Both the position numbers and the translations under genes were made by a program. Shown one piece after another: positions 10,356-22,876 of a stretch of DNA of 64,000 bases (positions are counted from its first letter, which is position 1; every line of letters begins with the position of its first letter). This DNA is from Perca fluviatilis (taxonomy: Eukaryota; Chordata; Actinopteri; Perciformes; Percidae). Under the pieces are notes generated by a model. That model was not told the origin of the DNA and made no database searches. It saw only the letters and a list, made by a program, of their open reading frames with translations. The stretch spans positions 20,301,724-20,365,723 of the forward strand of contig NC_053114.1 of the NCBI RefSeq assembly GCF_010015445.1, in the 5' to 3' direction.

Positions 10356-11175
10356 GCTACATAGCTAACATAAGGCAGCGCTAGCTAACAAAACTGAAAC
10401 CTCATTAACTTGCAAAACACCATTGTTAGTTTTATAAGACCTTTGTAGATGTTGTAGTGTTTTTAACGAAATTCAAACCCTTAATAAATACTACCTAATT
10501 AAACTAGAGCTACAATCTATACACCATACACATAGGATTGAAGGGACAGTTCAACACTAAACCCGTGTTACAAAGGCGTCTAGCCATACAAAAAATTCAA
10601 ACAAATTGAAATCTGACACCATTGTTAGCTTTGTGAGACCTATAAGTGCCGTGACGAAATTCAAACTGTAAATATAGCTACTATAGTTATGCTGAAAGTG
10701 TAGCTAGCTAGCAGCGATCTTTTCCCATTGTATTGAATGGGATATATAGCTAGCTAGCTGCTCCTCCTAACAAAACACCTGACGTTCATAAAAATGCCTT
10801 ACATTGAAAACGGACACAACGTTAGCTTTGTAAGATCTTGGGGTAGCTGTGATATAAGTGCCGTGACGAAATTCAAACTGTAAATATATTATAGTTATGC
10901 CGGCAGCCGGCCGTGGAGCCCCGGTAGTGCAGTAGCTAGCTAATCCACAAAGGGCGACTTTGCCCTGGGTATGGAGCCCAGCAGGCTGCCGCTTTCTCGT
11001 CAGACTGTGTGGAGCTCTTAAAGTCCGACACGTCTTACCAAATTTGCAATTAGCCATCAATTTTCGTAAAACGGCCCATATTTGAGCTTTATATAGTTGA
11101 TTTCTCGCATAAAAAGTCTCAGAAGTGAATTTGGTAACGAAACATTGCAGTGTCTGAAATATGAGATTCTGTCGC

Positions 11176-11305
11176 GTCTCTAATGTGTGTGTACTGGGGA
11201 TTCGCTCAACCAATCAGCGCATGTCTCTAATTTATGTGTATATGGCGATTCGCTCAACCAATCAGCGCGCGTCTCTAATGTGTGTGTATGGCAATCAGCA
11301 CGCAG
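11176..11305 (+). repeat. 47-48-bp minisatellite (about 2.7 units)
   Basis: Units start with GTCTCTAAT at 11176, 11223 and 11271 and contain GATTCGCTCAACCAATCAGC. CCAATCAGCGC resembles an inverted CCAAT-box context, but it is more likely just repeated element DNA near the right end of the 8091-11499 element. Confidence 0.8.
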
Positions 11306-11503
11306 CTCATCTAAATATTCATGAGCATACCATATTTGGAAGAAAAGCTCTTGTTACAAATAGGGCCAAAACACAGGGATGCATAAGGGCCAATAAAATA
11401 TCAACCAGGCCATTTTCAGCCCAAACCAATGTTACATACCCCATTAGGAGACCATAAGAAACAGTTTGAAATACCCTATATAATCATTCTATCACCCCTT
11501 TAA

Positions 11504-12586
11504 ACATTGTGGCCCCAAATTGGCTCCATAAAAATGTGAGCACAGGCCACAAGACTTGTAGCCTACTTCACACAAGTACACACAAAACTCCACTCTGTAG
11601 AGCTATTAAAATGCCAGCCCCTACAAAGATTTACCTTCATAAATCCCTCCAAATTCTCCAATTTCCTACCAGTTAATCCCTAGGCTACAATGTTTGTTTG
11701 AATATTTGAGTGACTGTTTCACATTTACATCTTTTATGACCGACATTACCGGATTACCGGGGTGCCAGGTGTTGAACAGTGGTCAGGGCAAAGTAAAGAG
11801 CACACTGCTAAAGCTCTTCGGCTCTTCATTCTTATTTCATCACAATCCAGGGGGAGTTTGCTTAATTTAGAGAGAAATTATACATAAGAAACAAATATTT
11901 TTCTGCCAAACACAAATGCAAATTGTGTATTGGTGAAGGGTATTTATTTTCTGTTCTCTCTTTGTTGAACACCAAAATCCATGATTCTGTTCTGGCTGTG
12001 AATACTGAAGCCTGGTTCCCCAATGGCATTTGTGATGATTGAATAAGAATTTAAATCTTTCATCGAAAACATTTCTCATTCAGTAGCCACAAGGACTTCC
12101 ACTGCCAGCATGTGAAATTAATGACTTTGGCAAATCTAAATCTGTCATTTGATCGGGCTTTTCCCAGCAGATGATGCCGCTCCATGCCTGTGCTTTCAAA
12201 TACACAACTGCAGGCATTGCCCGTTAGAAAGGCCCGGGCACACAATCTGGTGCATTAGCCTGGATGATAATTCCAAAACACAGCTGAGCAAATACTGTTA
12301 CACAACAAATCATAAATAAAGCGAATAACAACTAAATATGGGAAGCAAATTACCTGCGTGAATGTAAATGGTGTTATTTGATGCAGCAGGTACTGGGACA
12401 GCAAACAGAAAATATATGAAATTGTGTCTATTGTCTTAACAGCACATAGACCACTTTTTTATCAGTAGTACCTGTGTCAGCAATAATACCTGCATACAGT
12501 GAAATGCCTTGAGAGAGAGACCAACAGATTGAGGCCCAAACCATGCTGACGTGATTTACTATTGGTACAAGGCCATTTCAGGACCA
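11504..12586. other. No gene seen; AT-rich unique DNA
   Basis: No exon-like frame, no terminal repeats. The part 11990-12250 is of moderate GC with motifs such as ATTAATGACTTTGGC and could be a conserved non-coding block, but this is only an impression. Confidence 0.3.
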
Positions 12587-12671
12587 CAGTTGCATTACAG
12601 ATTACGTCATCTCTCGGTTCCTGTTCCTCGGTTCCAGTTGCATTACAGATTACGTCATCTCTCGGTTCCTG
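12587..12671 (+). repeat. Tandem duplication (48-bp unit) with CRE-like sites
   Basis: Two units start CAGTTGCATTACAGATTACG at 12587 and 12635. Each holds TTACGTCATC, close to the CREB/ATF site TGACGTCA. Whether it is regulatory cannot be told from sequence alone. Confidence 0.7.
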
Positions 12672-15600
12672 TCACACCCACTTTACAACTAATTCTCACC
12701 AACTCTGGTAACCATAGGAAGGGTATACCATAACAACAAACTGAGCACATAACTCTAAGTAGGGTGCACAGAGACCTGGGTTAGCTTATTTCATATTTCA
12801 TGTAAGCTTAAAAGTCCCATGCAATCACTATTCACTATAACCCCAAAACTTACCTTGTATGCTACAATATGAGCAGACGTGAAAATACCAAACAATTCAA
12901 ATGAAATATGTATTACAAAACCCTTACATTCCTTAGCTGAGAATAAAATAAAAAAAATATTGTGTAACCTTAATCACTACTCACTGTTCCTTGTAAAATC
13001 AGGAAGCTGTTAGCGAACAGTCTTGCAAACACTCTGTCCAGTGGTGTGGTTTATCCGCGTGCAGCAAGCAAGCTGGCTCCTCCTCGCATGCAGCGGGAAT
13101 TCAGTCCTGACACTGTAGCAGTGTGGGGCAGCATCAGAAGGACACTACCCACAAATCCAGAAACAATAATTAAACCTCTTTTCTGTTTAACTATAGATGT
13201 CCATATTAATTCAGTATACAGATAGGGACCATACTCACTCAGAAAGTTGATGCAAAATGTGTTTCCCCACACACTCGGTCTCTTGTGAGGGTGAAAGCTA
13301 ACAGCTAGCAACAGTCCACGCTTGGTTACGCCGTTGTGCCAACTAACGTTAAGTTAACTTGCATTAATTACCAACAGAAAGCCACTCCAAACAAGGCTCA
13401 CCTTCCCATTTTACAGGGTTACAAAAATATGCAACACGTCAGGCCTTTCCCCTAATTATCAAACTGTAGCTAGCTTAAAATACTTTACCGAGTTTGTGTT
13501 TTGCTTCGCTCCGCTCATCATTTATTATTTCTTGTCTCTCGTTTCGATTTTGTCCAACCCATCTACTCCGTAGATTACAGTACTCATCACTGATTGGCTA
13601 ATACACACGACTGGCATCTGGATAACCAATACAAAACCAAGAAATAGACCATGACAGATTCAAGGGTAAAGTTGGTGGCAGTATGTACCTAAACGTTCTT
13701 CGCAACCCGCCAGGAAACAAGAGAAAAAGAAGAATAAGACAGATTCAAGGAATGCTCCAAACGAGGGATATTTCAGTTGTTCCACAAAACCATTAATTTG
13801 ACCATATACATGCAACATTTTGCACAATACTTTATTGACATTTAAACAATATACATTGCAACTGAAATGCATGTCAAATGAAACAATAGTGTAAGCAAAA
13901 TTAGAGGAAGGTAGCCTAAATGCACACCTGGTTAACGCTTCCCTGGACTTTCCTATGGGAAGCATTTGGGACTGTTTCCTTTTCAGTAGATGAGGCAGTC
14001 CCATACGGGGCTAACACAGTAGCCTAAAAGCCATCGCCCCAGTTATGCTCAGATACAACTGACCTGTATTGCTCAGTGCAGGATTCTTCATTTATCTGGC
14101 ACCTTGCATTCTGCAGCAAACCATACTCTCAGGTGTGTAAATGTGGCTCTGATTGACTATTATTTAAAACTATATGTTTCCCTACATCCTGGTATCAATT
14201 TGCTGTATTCTAGATAACAGTGCCAAGCATATAAATCACTGAAAGTCTGGTTATGATAAAATATCTATTTACATGTTGTGGACGTCAATAACAGAAGATT
14301 GTTCCAAGTTGAAATATGCCATCAACAATTGTTCAACAAGTATCATTCATATGCTAATTTGACTTGAAGATTAAATATTGTAAAAGCTTTAGCTGTATCA
14401 ACAAACAGTCAAGAGTGACTGGTGGACATATTAACCTGATTTAAAGATCTAATTTACCAATTGTAATGTGTTTATCTTGCTACATGCTACCAAGTTATTG
14501 AACCAATGGTAATGATGCAAAATAAACACACAATTAATAACCTTTTGGGTTAGGTAAAAAATAAAACTCTACAATCTGTTAACAGCAGACAACTGATATA
14601 CACAGAGACAGACACATGCACACACAACAAAATAAGTATACATGATCACTTGCTCATGGCACTTATTTACTTGATAATTCTATAAACTACACATTGAGTT
14701 GTCTTGCTGACAGATAACAAAGCACATTTTACTGTTCACACTGACCAAAACTGGACCAAAATGAAGTACAATGAAATTGTTTTTATGGATGGTGTATAAA
14801 TCTTTGTTGTATATAGATATCTGCAAATCACTGCCAGTCTCTGTAAACGTTTGCTTTTCTGAGCAACTTCTTAGCCTTCTGTGTTTGTTCAAATATAGAA
14901 ATATTAACTTTCCCCAAATAAGGTTGACCCTGCCAAAAATTAAATCCAGCATACAAATATCGCAAAAGCCCCAAATGCTAAAAAATAGTTACTAAAATTA
15001 CAACGGTAAGACAGAGGCTAGATGTCGTTCAAAATGTGACAATGTTCACTCATATTAAGATTCTTTCTCCAGAATGGTAGCACATTCAAGCAGCACAATA
15101 AAGGAGTCATCCAGTCAAGAAAAATCTATTTACATGTGTGCAAACGAAAACCTGCACACTGACAATTGCTGCAGCTTTCTGTGAGCCACGGCCTCATATT
15201 TTTCAAACAAATTGATTTCCATTACATCGAACAACTGTGGCGACTTTGGTACTTTGAGCATAAAGTAATATAGCAAAATGGATCTGTTGTGGTCTCAGAG
15301 CTGATGTGCACAGAAATGTGTGAAACAATTAGGCATTCTTTTCTCTAATAGGTGTCAGGAATATTGCTGCCTCCAAAATAACATTTTCTTTATAAAAATC
15401 TAATTTCGTAAATCAGCAGGTGTGTACAGTTGAAAAATACATTAAAGGTGCATATAGTATACTGATTGTTGAAAAGATTGATTTTAACAACCAAGCAATT
15501 ATGAAATTGCAAACTAGAGTTCAGTTCGAGTGTGTTCTTTGTGTTTACTGCAACTTTCATTAACAGGCCATCACTCATTGGTACCATCTTTGAGTCATCT

Positions 15601-17596
15601 TCTCACACTGAAAGAAAAAACGGAGGAATGGAGGAATTACATAGCTGTACACGGCATTCCTCTGATCAATGTAATGCCTGTGTCCTGCTGAGAGCTAGTA
15701 TTGGGCTGGTGTTGCAGCAACAGAAGCTGAGAAGAAAGAAAGGGAGAGAGACAAAAGAAAGAACAAAGAGCCAGGGGACGCTGAAGGTATGAATTTGAAC
15801 CATGAGGAGGGAGAATGAATAGGATTAGGGGCAAAGAGAAAGAAACAAGAAAGAAAAGAACAGAGAGAATTGTCAATAATGGAGCTAGTATAGCTGATTA
15901 CTTCATTCTGTGGCTGCTGTGTCCTGTATGTTTTCTGCACCCTGGCTCCATCGAAAATGAGCAGTAGTATCAGAGAGAGAAAAAGTTACAACGGAATTGT
16001 TGCAATATATCTAATTAAATGGAAAATTAAGTTTTATCGCAAATGGGGACAGTTTCCAAATATGTGACATTGTCATTGATGTGTGAATGACTGGGTATTA
16101 ATTTACACATTATATATTAAATAGTTTTGCAACTTGCTGACCTCTGTGATGGGAGGTATAAGGAATATTACTGGACAGACTTCCATTGGGCTGGACACTA
16201 TCATAAAAATACTAAGCTACTTATTCCGAGTGACTATGAAAAACAATATGTGCAGTGCTAATTTCACTGAGCACTTAATACAAAAACAATTAGTCTTAGT
16301 AAGCAAGTTCACTTTAAATGTTGCGCACAGCACCTTTGTTTTTGTCAGTTCACCAAATCTATTGTGAAGTTACTGTACATGGACAACTAGTAACCACATA
16401 TTTCATTTCTAAAGCTGCAACTTGTAACTCGTTGGCTTCATCAAATAAATACACACTAAAAAGAATCAAGGACTTGTTATGCCATTTGTTGGTGCTGGAA
16501 AGCCCTCAATCAATAATTAGACAGAGACCAAACATGGAGGCTGGCAGTTTTATTGAGGCAATTACTCACATGCACTCACAGTAAAAACACCTGCGCTCTG
16601 ATTGGCTACCTTACCCAGTGCTGCTGTAGGAGCAATTACCTCGAAACATAAAGCTAGTGCAGTTTCACACGTGCATTTGTGAACTTTTACCCACACAAAA
16701 GTAAACAAATATACTAAACCATTACTTATTGGGTTGAATGTGGTCAGGTTGCTCTGTTCTACTGTTCGAGTTGTCAGTGCTCCGCTGACTGAATCATACT
16801 GTGTATCAATTTAGGATGTTTCTGTTACTTTCACCGCTGTACATCATGTTTAATCTGCCATAGTAGCAACCTCAACCATGTGCATTTGTTATGTGTAATC
16901 TGTGGAGGTTCTTAGAAGTATTTTTGTGGCCTTGTCTGTAAAAGAAAATCCCCTTCCATCCGGCCATCTGGATTTATGTGAGAAAAGCAAGACTTAAGTG
17001 CTTTTTCACAGTCATCCAGTAACTTTACAGTTACAAGATATTAGATGTATGACTATCTACTTATTTGGGAAAAAAATGTGATTCATGATTTTTCTATTGT
17101 TTGATAAGCTTAACGTTGTTTTTCAGATTCTTGGCCATGTTTTTTTTTATGTATACCTGAATATCAGAGTGTTATCTTGAATAGTTGTATATCAGCATTT
17201 GTAAAGGTTTTAAATATTTAGTGTTATCTTAATTGTATGTGCCACACTATAGGGAGGACATAGGTCACAGGACTATAATTGGTGGCCATTCCTCAGAGAG
17301 GCAGAGAGATAAAACAGATGGAGACATATCCATGGACATGACAGGAATCCCACCCAGGAGTAAATCTCACATTCCACTGATTCCACAGGCTAGTGCAGAT
17401 TTGTGGAATCAGAAAAAGAAAAGAAAAAGATGGCTAAAGTGACTTGCTTTGTGCTCAGCACTTAGCAGTCTGAATGAATGTCAGGTTGCTGTGGTCCATC
17501 CGGACCAAGAAAGGGTACTAAGCTCCCTCCAGCTGTACGTAAAACCTATATGACATTGTACAATATATGTATTATATATTGTATATTATATTATTG
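12672..17596. other. Long region without recognisable genes
   Basis: Mostly AT-rich unique-looking sequence. Part 13000-13640 has higher GC, CCAAT-type motifs (GATTGGCTAATACAC, 13591-13605) and could be an old promoter or repeat, but no exon follows. TTAA followed by AGGTGCATATAG at 15442-15457 resembles a lone TTAA-element end. Purine-rich runs at 15720-15870 create meaningless frames on both strands. Confidence 0.3.

Positions 17597-17687
<91 letters not shown>
17597..17687. repeat. (AT)n microsatellite
   Basis: About 45 uninterrupted AT units. Alternating Ile/Tyr frames through it are artefacts. The DNA 17688-18250 shows no gene. Confidence 0.98.
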
Positions 17688-17691
<4 letters not shown>

Positions 17692-18253
17692 TTGGGATAG
17701 CACCAAGATAAGACTTCCGTGTGTATCACAAAACAAAGGGAAAAGGTAATGAGGACAGGGGTGTGAAATGTCCAAGAAATCAGATAAGAGTCTGAAGTAA
17801 GATTTTAAAATGAGCTGTCAGTGAGTTAAGATCATGGAGGAAATGGCAATCAACACTGATAAATCCCTAGAAACACTGGAGCTGCTAGAATCAATCTGAC
17901 TGAGGCCCTTCCATAGAAATAGAATGAGAGTAGAACGGACATTGAACTGTTTGCTGTGGTCATTTCAATCAGGAGAGACTTTGTTTAAGAGTGAAATAAC
18001 TATAAATAACATGGTTCATAATAGGTTGATATGTTAGAGTCTTTGGTGATTAGACTGTATCGCAAGGTTGAATTTATAGGGGTATAGAGGCCATGGATAT
18101 ACAGAAATATCCCCCTGATGGCATCTAGGCACTGGTGGTGGTGATGAAGCCATGAAGGATGAGCCTGACGATCTGGATGGATGTAATGTGAAGCAGGGCT
18201 TCTGATGATGGAGGAACCCTGGACGCTGGGAATGATGAGAACTGGAGCTGAAT

Positions 18254-18299
18254 GAGAGAGAGAGAGAGAGAGATAGGAGAGAGAGAGAGAGAGAGAGAA
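18254..18299. repeat. (GA)n microsatellite
   Basis: Two GA runs separated by TAGGA. No gene is seen from 18300 to 18770. Confidence 0.9.
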
Positions 18300-18772
18300 A
18301 TGTAAAGCAATGAGCTCTTTCTTTCTGATGAATTTACGCTAAGCTGCATTGGACCAGGTGTCCTGGGCGGAAAACAAACAAATTAATGTGCACAAATTTT
18401 AAAAATCAAGTTCTCAAATGACCTACTCCACTGTTCGTTTGTTGCAAAACCTCACGTCAGGGAATCAGCGACTAGCTGCAAGTCGATTTCTGTGGATGTT
18501 TATGCTGAAGGTAGCCTGCTACAATGGTCACAGTTATTTCCAATGACAATAGAGGGGCAAAGTCCCTCCACTTTTGGTGGACCCCATGGGGCCTTATTTC
18601 TGAAAAAATATATATGATAGTGAACGGGGAGAGAAACAATTGTTTCATCCTGTTTGAATTGAGCCATGAATTACACATTTGTCAATTTATAAGATCATTT
18701 TGCAAGTCCAGAACATCTTAGTTTGTCATAGCACCACTTTGTTTTATTTGAAACCGCTCAGTGAAATACATA

Positions 18773-19304
18773 CAGTACAGGCCAAAAGTTTGGACACACT
18801 TTCTCATTCAATGTGTTTCCTTTTTATTTTCATGACTATTTACATTGTAGATTATCACTGAAGACATCAAAACTATGAATGAACACATATGGAATTATGT
18901 ACTTAACAAAAAAGTGTGAAATAACTGAAAACATGTCATATTTTAGATTCTTCAAAGTAGCCACCCTTTGCTTTTTTATTAATAAGAGACAAAATACCAC
19001 TAATTAACCCTGACAAAGCACACCTGTGAAGTGAAAACCATTTCAGGTGACTACCTCATGAAGCTCATTGAGAGAACACCAAGGGTTTGCAGAGTTATCA
19101 AAAAAAGCAAAGGGTGGCTACTTTGAAGAATCTAAAATATAAGACATGTTTTCAGTTATTTCACACTTTTTTGTTAAGTACATAATTCCATATGTGTTCA
19201 TTCATAGTTTTGATGCCTTCAGTGAGAATATACAATGTAAATAGTCATGAAAATAAAGAAACACATTGAATGAGAAGGTGTGTCCAAACTTTTGAACTGT
19301 ACTG
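18773..19304. mobile_element. Palindromic Tc1/mariner-type MITE, 532 bp
   Basis: The ends are perfect or near-perfect inverted copies: CAGTACAGGCCAAAAGTTTG on the left and, reverse-complemented, CAGTACAGTTCAAAAGTTTG on the right. Similarity continues inward for nearly 200 bases, so most of the element is a long inverted repeat (TTCAAAGTAGCCACCCTTTG at about 18952 pairs with its complement at about 19108). Both sides carry TA (18771-18772; 19305-19306), the Tc1/mariner target. It codes for nothing. This family is very common in teleosts. Confidence 0.9.
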
Positions 19305-19772
19305 TATCTCGTCTCGCACAATATACATCACCTTGCTTGTTGCTCAGCTTGCTTGCTAGCAAAGTAGCTTAGCTATGTTCCACAACACATGTAACATTAT
19401 CTTGCCTGATGTGTTTTATCCAGCATAATTTTATCAGCCAGGAAGCAAAAGAACGAGTAAGACTCATTGCTCGTGTGAGTAACGTTACATCCCATTACTT
19501 CCCGGGTTCGAAACACACAGGCATCGTATCTACAGCGAGATGTCAGATATGTGACTTTGGGGTGAGTGGTCTTCCTAATTACTTATTTTCACAGTCTTAT
19601 ACTTCAACAGTTTTACAACAAACTTGAGACTTTTTCTAAGGTCCCTTAGTGGTCCACATGGAACACATAAAAATGCCGCTCTGACCATCTTGCTATGTTG
19701 ATTTGAATTGGAATGTTTGTTTTACTCTCTATGGGCCCTTCTGCCCAATGTCTAGACCTTGGCTGGATCTGT

Positions 19773-20180
19773 ATTCAATTCAATTCAATTTTATTTATAG
19801 TATCAAATCATAACAAGAGTTATCTCAAGACACTTTACAGATAGAGTAGGTCTAGACCACAATCTATAAATTCCAAAACCCCAACAATTACAGTAATTCC
19901 CTCAAGAGCAAGCATAAGCAGTGGCTATTGCGACAGTGGCAAGGAAAAACTCCCTTTTAGGAAGAAACCTCGGCAGACCCAGACTCTTGGTAGGCGGTGT
20001 CTGACGGGGCCGGTTGGGGGTGTGATGAACTTTGGCAAATAATAGTCACATTAAAGATAATGGAACAGTGACTTCGAAGGTCATCGTGGAAGTTCATGTC
20101 ATAGCAGGGCACATCATGTCATACTGAGTAGTGCAGTCTCCTATACCGGATCCTGACTACTATATATACACATTAATTTT
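19773..20180 (-). repeat. Dispersed LINE-tail-like fish repeat, long copy
   Basis: It starts with ATTCAATTCAATTCAATTTT, then TTTATTTATAGTATCAAATC, CTCCCTTTTAGGAAGAAACC, and GGTAGGCGGTGTCTGACGGG. The short tandem tail at the low-coordinate side marks the 3' end of a retroelement on the minus strand. Recognised as a frequent teleost repeat; I do not assign the clade. The interval 19305-19772 has no gene. Confidence 0.6.
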
Positions 20181-20279
20181 AAAAACCCAAGAGGGCAATG
20201 GTGGACACATGGAATTAACACCGTCTGACCTTGACAGACAGCTGGTTCTCTAACAGTCATTGGAGGAATGGACAGACAT

Positions 20280-20935
20280 GTCATATGATGAAGATATCAT
20301 CGAGAAACACATTTAGCAGGAGTATCCTGCCCACTCATGTATAGTGTTCTCCAGATGTCAGTTTCAGAACTGCTACCATTCCCTGTGTACATGCTGATGC
20401 AGGACCACGTATTTCAGCCTCACAATATTCATTTTCATAGGTACACAGATGATACTTATAGTTCTACATCCCCATACAACCTGGTGACTGAGTTAATACA
20501 TCCATTGTCCAGTCTGTCAGATACCAAAAGCTGATTTGCACATCTTGAGAAAAACTAATCCATGCTCCTCTGAACTGCTCTACGACAATGCTGTCTGTCC
20601 AGGTCGCAACCAGAAGGGAATTTTATTCTACAAGACGGCACATTCTTGCCTCCTTTCACTGGCTTGTGAGTTTTGATTGACAATTGATTTTAAGATCTCA
20701 CTGATGATAACCTTTGAGGAGAGGTGCCCAGCACCATTTTAGATAAGTTGATTCCCTATGAAACACAGCACAACCTGAGATCCTCTGGCATAGGTATCCT
20801 CTATTCCTGCAACTCACTTTATAACAGTCCAAAACCCTTAGCTTTGGAACTCTCTTAGTGAGCATCTCAAGCTTGCCATCAGGATCATCTTTTAAATTAC
20901 TTAAATTCATCAAACTATTGATCCTGTATATATTG
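20280..20935 (+). pseudogene. Decayed non-LTR retrotransposon reverse transcriptase (L2-like)
   Basis: A frame from 20337 contains FPVYMLMQD, HNIHFHRYTDDTY, which corresponds to the RT palm with YxDDT (usual form FHCYADDTQ) at about 20433-20455. Further down, TTTTAAGATCTCACTGATG and CAACCTGAGATCCTCTGGC translate to remnants of the C-terminal thumb (IDFKIL, LRSSG, LELS) of the same protein. Stops and frameshifts are frequent and the domain spans only about 200 codons. It is an old 5'-truncated copy. L2-like is inferred from the FKIL...LRSSG pattern. Confidence 0.65.
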
Positions 20936-21029
20936 CATGTAAGTCGACATCAGACTTGTGCTGGACAAGACTTCTTTACAGGGATTTGGTTCATTGGAAG
21001 CTAGTCTATATCCATGACAATCCACTTCT

Positions 21030-21431
21030 GGGATTGTTCAGGTGCTGCCGCAAATTCCGCCGGATACCTCCTGCTTTCTTTGTGTTGCTTTTTTAAACTC
21101 TGGTCGATTTATGTGGACTATGCTTAACTGCTCCTCAGATCTCTGCAGGGTAAATCCAGACAGCTAGCTAGACTAAATGTCGAATCTGAGTTTTCTGTTG
21201 CACGACTAAAACAACCTTTGAATGTACACCCAAACAAGTTCTTTCCCAAGGCTATTTTGCAGAAGTGCCATTGCTCCATGCGGCACCTAGCGCCGCCCAA
21301 GACAATTGTGATTGCTTTAAAGAAATGGCAATAAACCAGAGCAAGTTTTTCTCACATCCTGGAATGCTGTGTGGACTAGCCAGACCCTCCTCTGCAGCGC
21401 TGTGGAGGAATGTCTGGCAATGTGAGACTAA
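21030..21431 (-). mobile_element. Dispersed palindromic fish repeat with GTCTGGCAATGTGAGACTA end
   Basis: At the right side GCCAGACCCTCCTC and, 20 bases on, GAGGAATGTCTGGC can pair, giving a terminal hairpin ending in GAGACTAAT. The interior has GCCGCAAATTCCGCCGG and GATTGCTTTAAAGAAATGGC. The same elements in the other orientation occur at 62648-62890. The element codes for nothing; the class (SINE or DNA transposon) is unclear. Confidence 0.55.
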
Positions 21432-22320
21432 TTGGAAGCTGATATTGGATCTAAATGTACAAAATGATTCAGACCCACAAAGACTTGCTTATGATGAATT
21501 AATCCAAACAACTAAAGTCTTCTCAATGTATTTTGCCATATCTGCCTTTTCTGTGCCAGCTAGTGAATAAGCTCCACCCCAAGGAAAGATAAGTCATACT
21601 GTATACAGTATATGATGGGAAAGAAATAGCCAGTTGCTTACTGAAATTCTCCATGAAATTCTCATTGCAGGTTAAACAGAAAAATGAGCAGTCTTAAATA
21701 TGTTCAGGTCTTACAGGAACAGTGTACCTGACAGACCAGTCAACATGAGGATTACCATAGGAACTGTTGGAATAAGTAACTTGGACCTGTAGACAGGAGG
21801 AGACAACAGCACATTTGCAAACCCATGGAAAAAGAGATGGAACTATGTAGATGAGATGTACATCTAGAGTACTGGCCTCCAGGGGAGTGTCAAAGGGTAG
21901 TGTGCAGACACCAAGGCAACAAACATGAGTTGAGTCTATAAAACATTCATCTGCAACAGAATCCATGATGCCTTGAGAGTAATACTGATTGTTCAAGGAT
22001 AAACATCTGAGTTTGAAGAAGAATTAGGGGAAATGGTTTGGCTCACCAGCACCCCTTTGCTTACTGATGAGCTCTGGGTAGGTCAATCTGAAGTATGCAG
22101 ACTACACATTTAATCCAATGCTTTGTTTAATTCTTCTCTCTTGCTCAAAAGGGGAAAAGTGTTACCAATTGTATAGGCCCCTTAAAAGTCAGTGTTGTGA
22201 TGTCAGTCTTCGTTTTTCAGGAAGTTGTGTGGTTAGTTTTGATAAGGGTCAGAACTGATATGACAAATGACACATAAGGGGGGCATTTTGGTTGATCTGA
22301 TTTAACCCAGCCATTGCTGG
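21432..22320. other. No gene seen
   Basis: Ordinary AT-rich DNA. The open frame on the minus strand at 21694-21996 has no recognised domain. Confidence 0.3.
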
Positions 22321-22876
22321 TGTGTGGGCAGGGCCGGCTCTAGACCATTGGCTGCCCTAGGCGATACCCCCCCCAAACCTACCACCTAGGGCCACTTTAA
22401 ACCACATCTATTCCATGTAATCATTCTGATATTACATTACATTATTACATGTCATTTAGCTGACACTTTTATCAGAAGCGACTTACAATTAAGTGCTTTC
22501 AACTGTGAAGGTTCAAACTCCAGACAACAAGTAAGTGCAAGTACATTAGCTTTAAATAAGCAAAGCTACAAAGAGACATATGAAAGTGCAGGTTCAAGAA
22601 TTATTTATTTTTTTATCCGAGGTGTAGTCGGAAGGGATGTGTTTTTAGCCTTAGGCGGAAGATGTGTAGGCTTTCGGCCATCCTGTACATTAGAGATACA
22701 CTATGTTGTATGTATTATACTGTACATTTATATTTGATACATGAACAATGTATGTATCAGCAATATAATGGTCTCAGAACATTTTTATTTTTAATAACTT
22801 TGGAACTTTACAAACTCCAACAACAACTTTAGCCATTAGCCATGTGGCTTTAATGTGCCCCTCATTATACATTACA

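Larger units (their letters stand above)
8940..10900 (+). repeat. Tandem ~197-bp units, interrupted by an insertion
   Basis: The motif GTTAGCTTT(A/G)T(A/G)AGA then CGTGACGAAATTCAAAC recurs at 8960, 10618 and 10817, with a diverged copy at 10421. The last three are spaced 197 and 199 bases. The gap between the first and second copies shrinks to about 180 bases once the 9082-10355 insert is removed, so the array predates the insertion. Confidence 0.7.
8091..11499. mobile_element. Large TTAA-flanked element (3.4 kb) with inverted subterminal repeats
   Basis: The two ends match in inverted orientation: AGGGATGATAGAATG (8091-8105) and, reverse-complemented, AGGGGTGATAGAATG (11485-11499), 14 of 15 bases. 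Each is flanked by TTAA (8087-8090; 11500-11503), the target site of piggyBac-type and Kolobok-type elements. A second inverted pair lies inside at about 8363-8465 and 11020-11140 (GCGAGAAATCAACTAT and ATAGTTGATTTCTCGC). Four copies of a ~197-bp unit occur near 8960, 10421, 10618 and 10817 (TGACGAAATTCAAACTGTAA core). There is no transposase, so it is a non-autonomous element. The element at 9082-10355 was inserted into it later. Confidence 0.75.

Noticed and set aside
10767..11213. 148-codon frame on the minus strand
   Set aside because: It lies wholly in the tandem units and inverted repeat of the 8091-11499 element and has no recognisable domain.
15442..15460. Lone TTAA-AGGTGCA end as a transposon
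   Set aside because: No inverted partner was found within a few kilobases.
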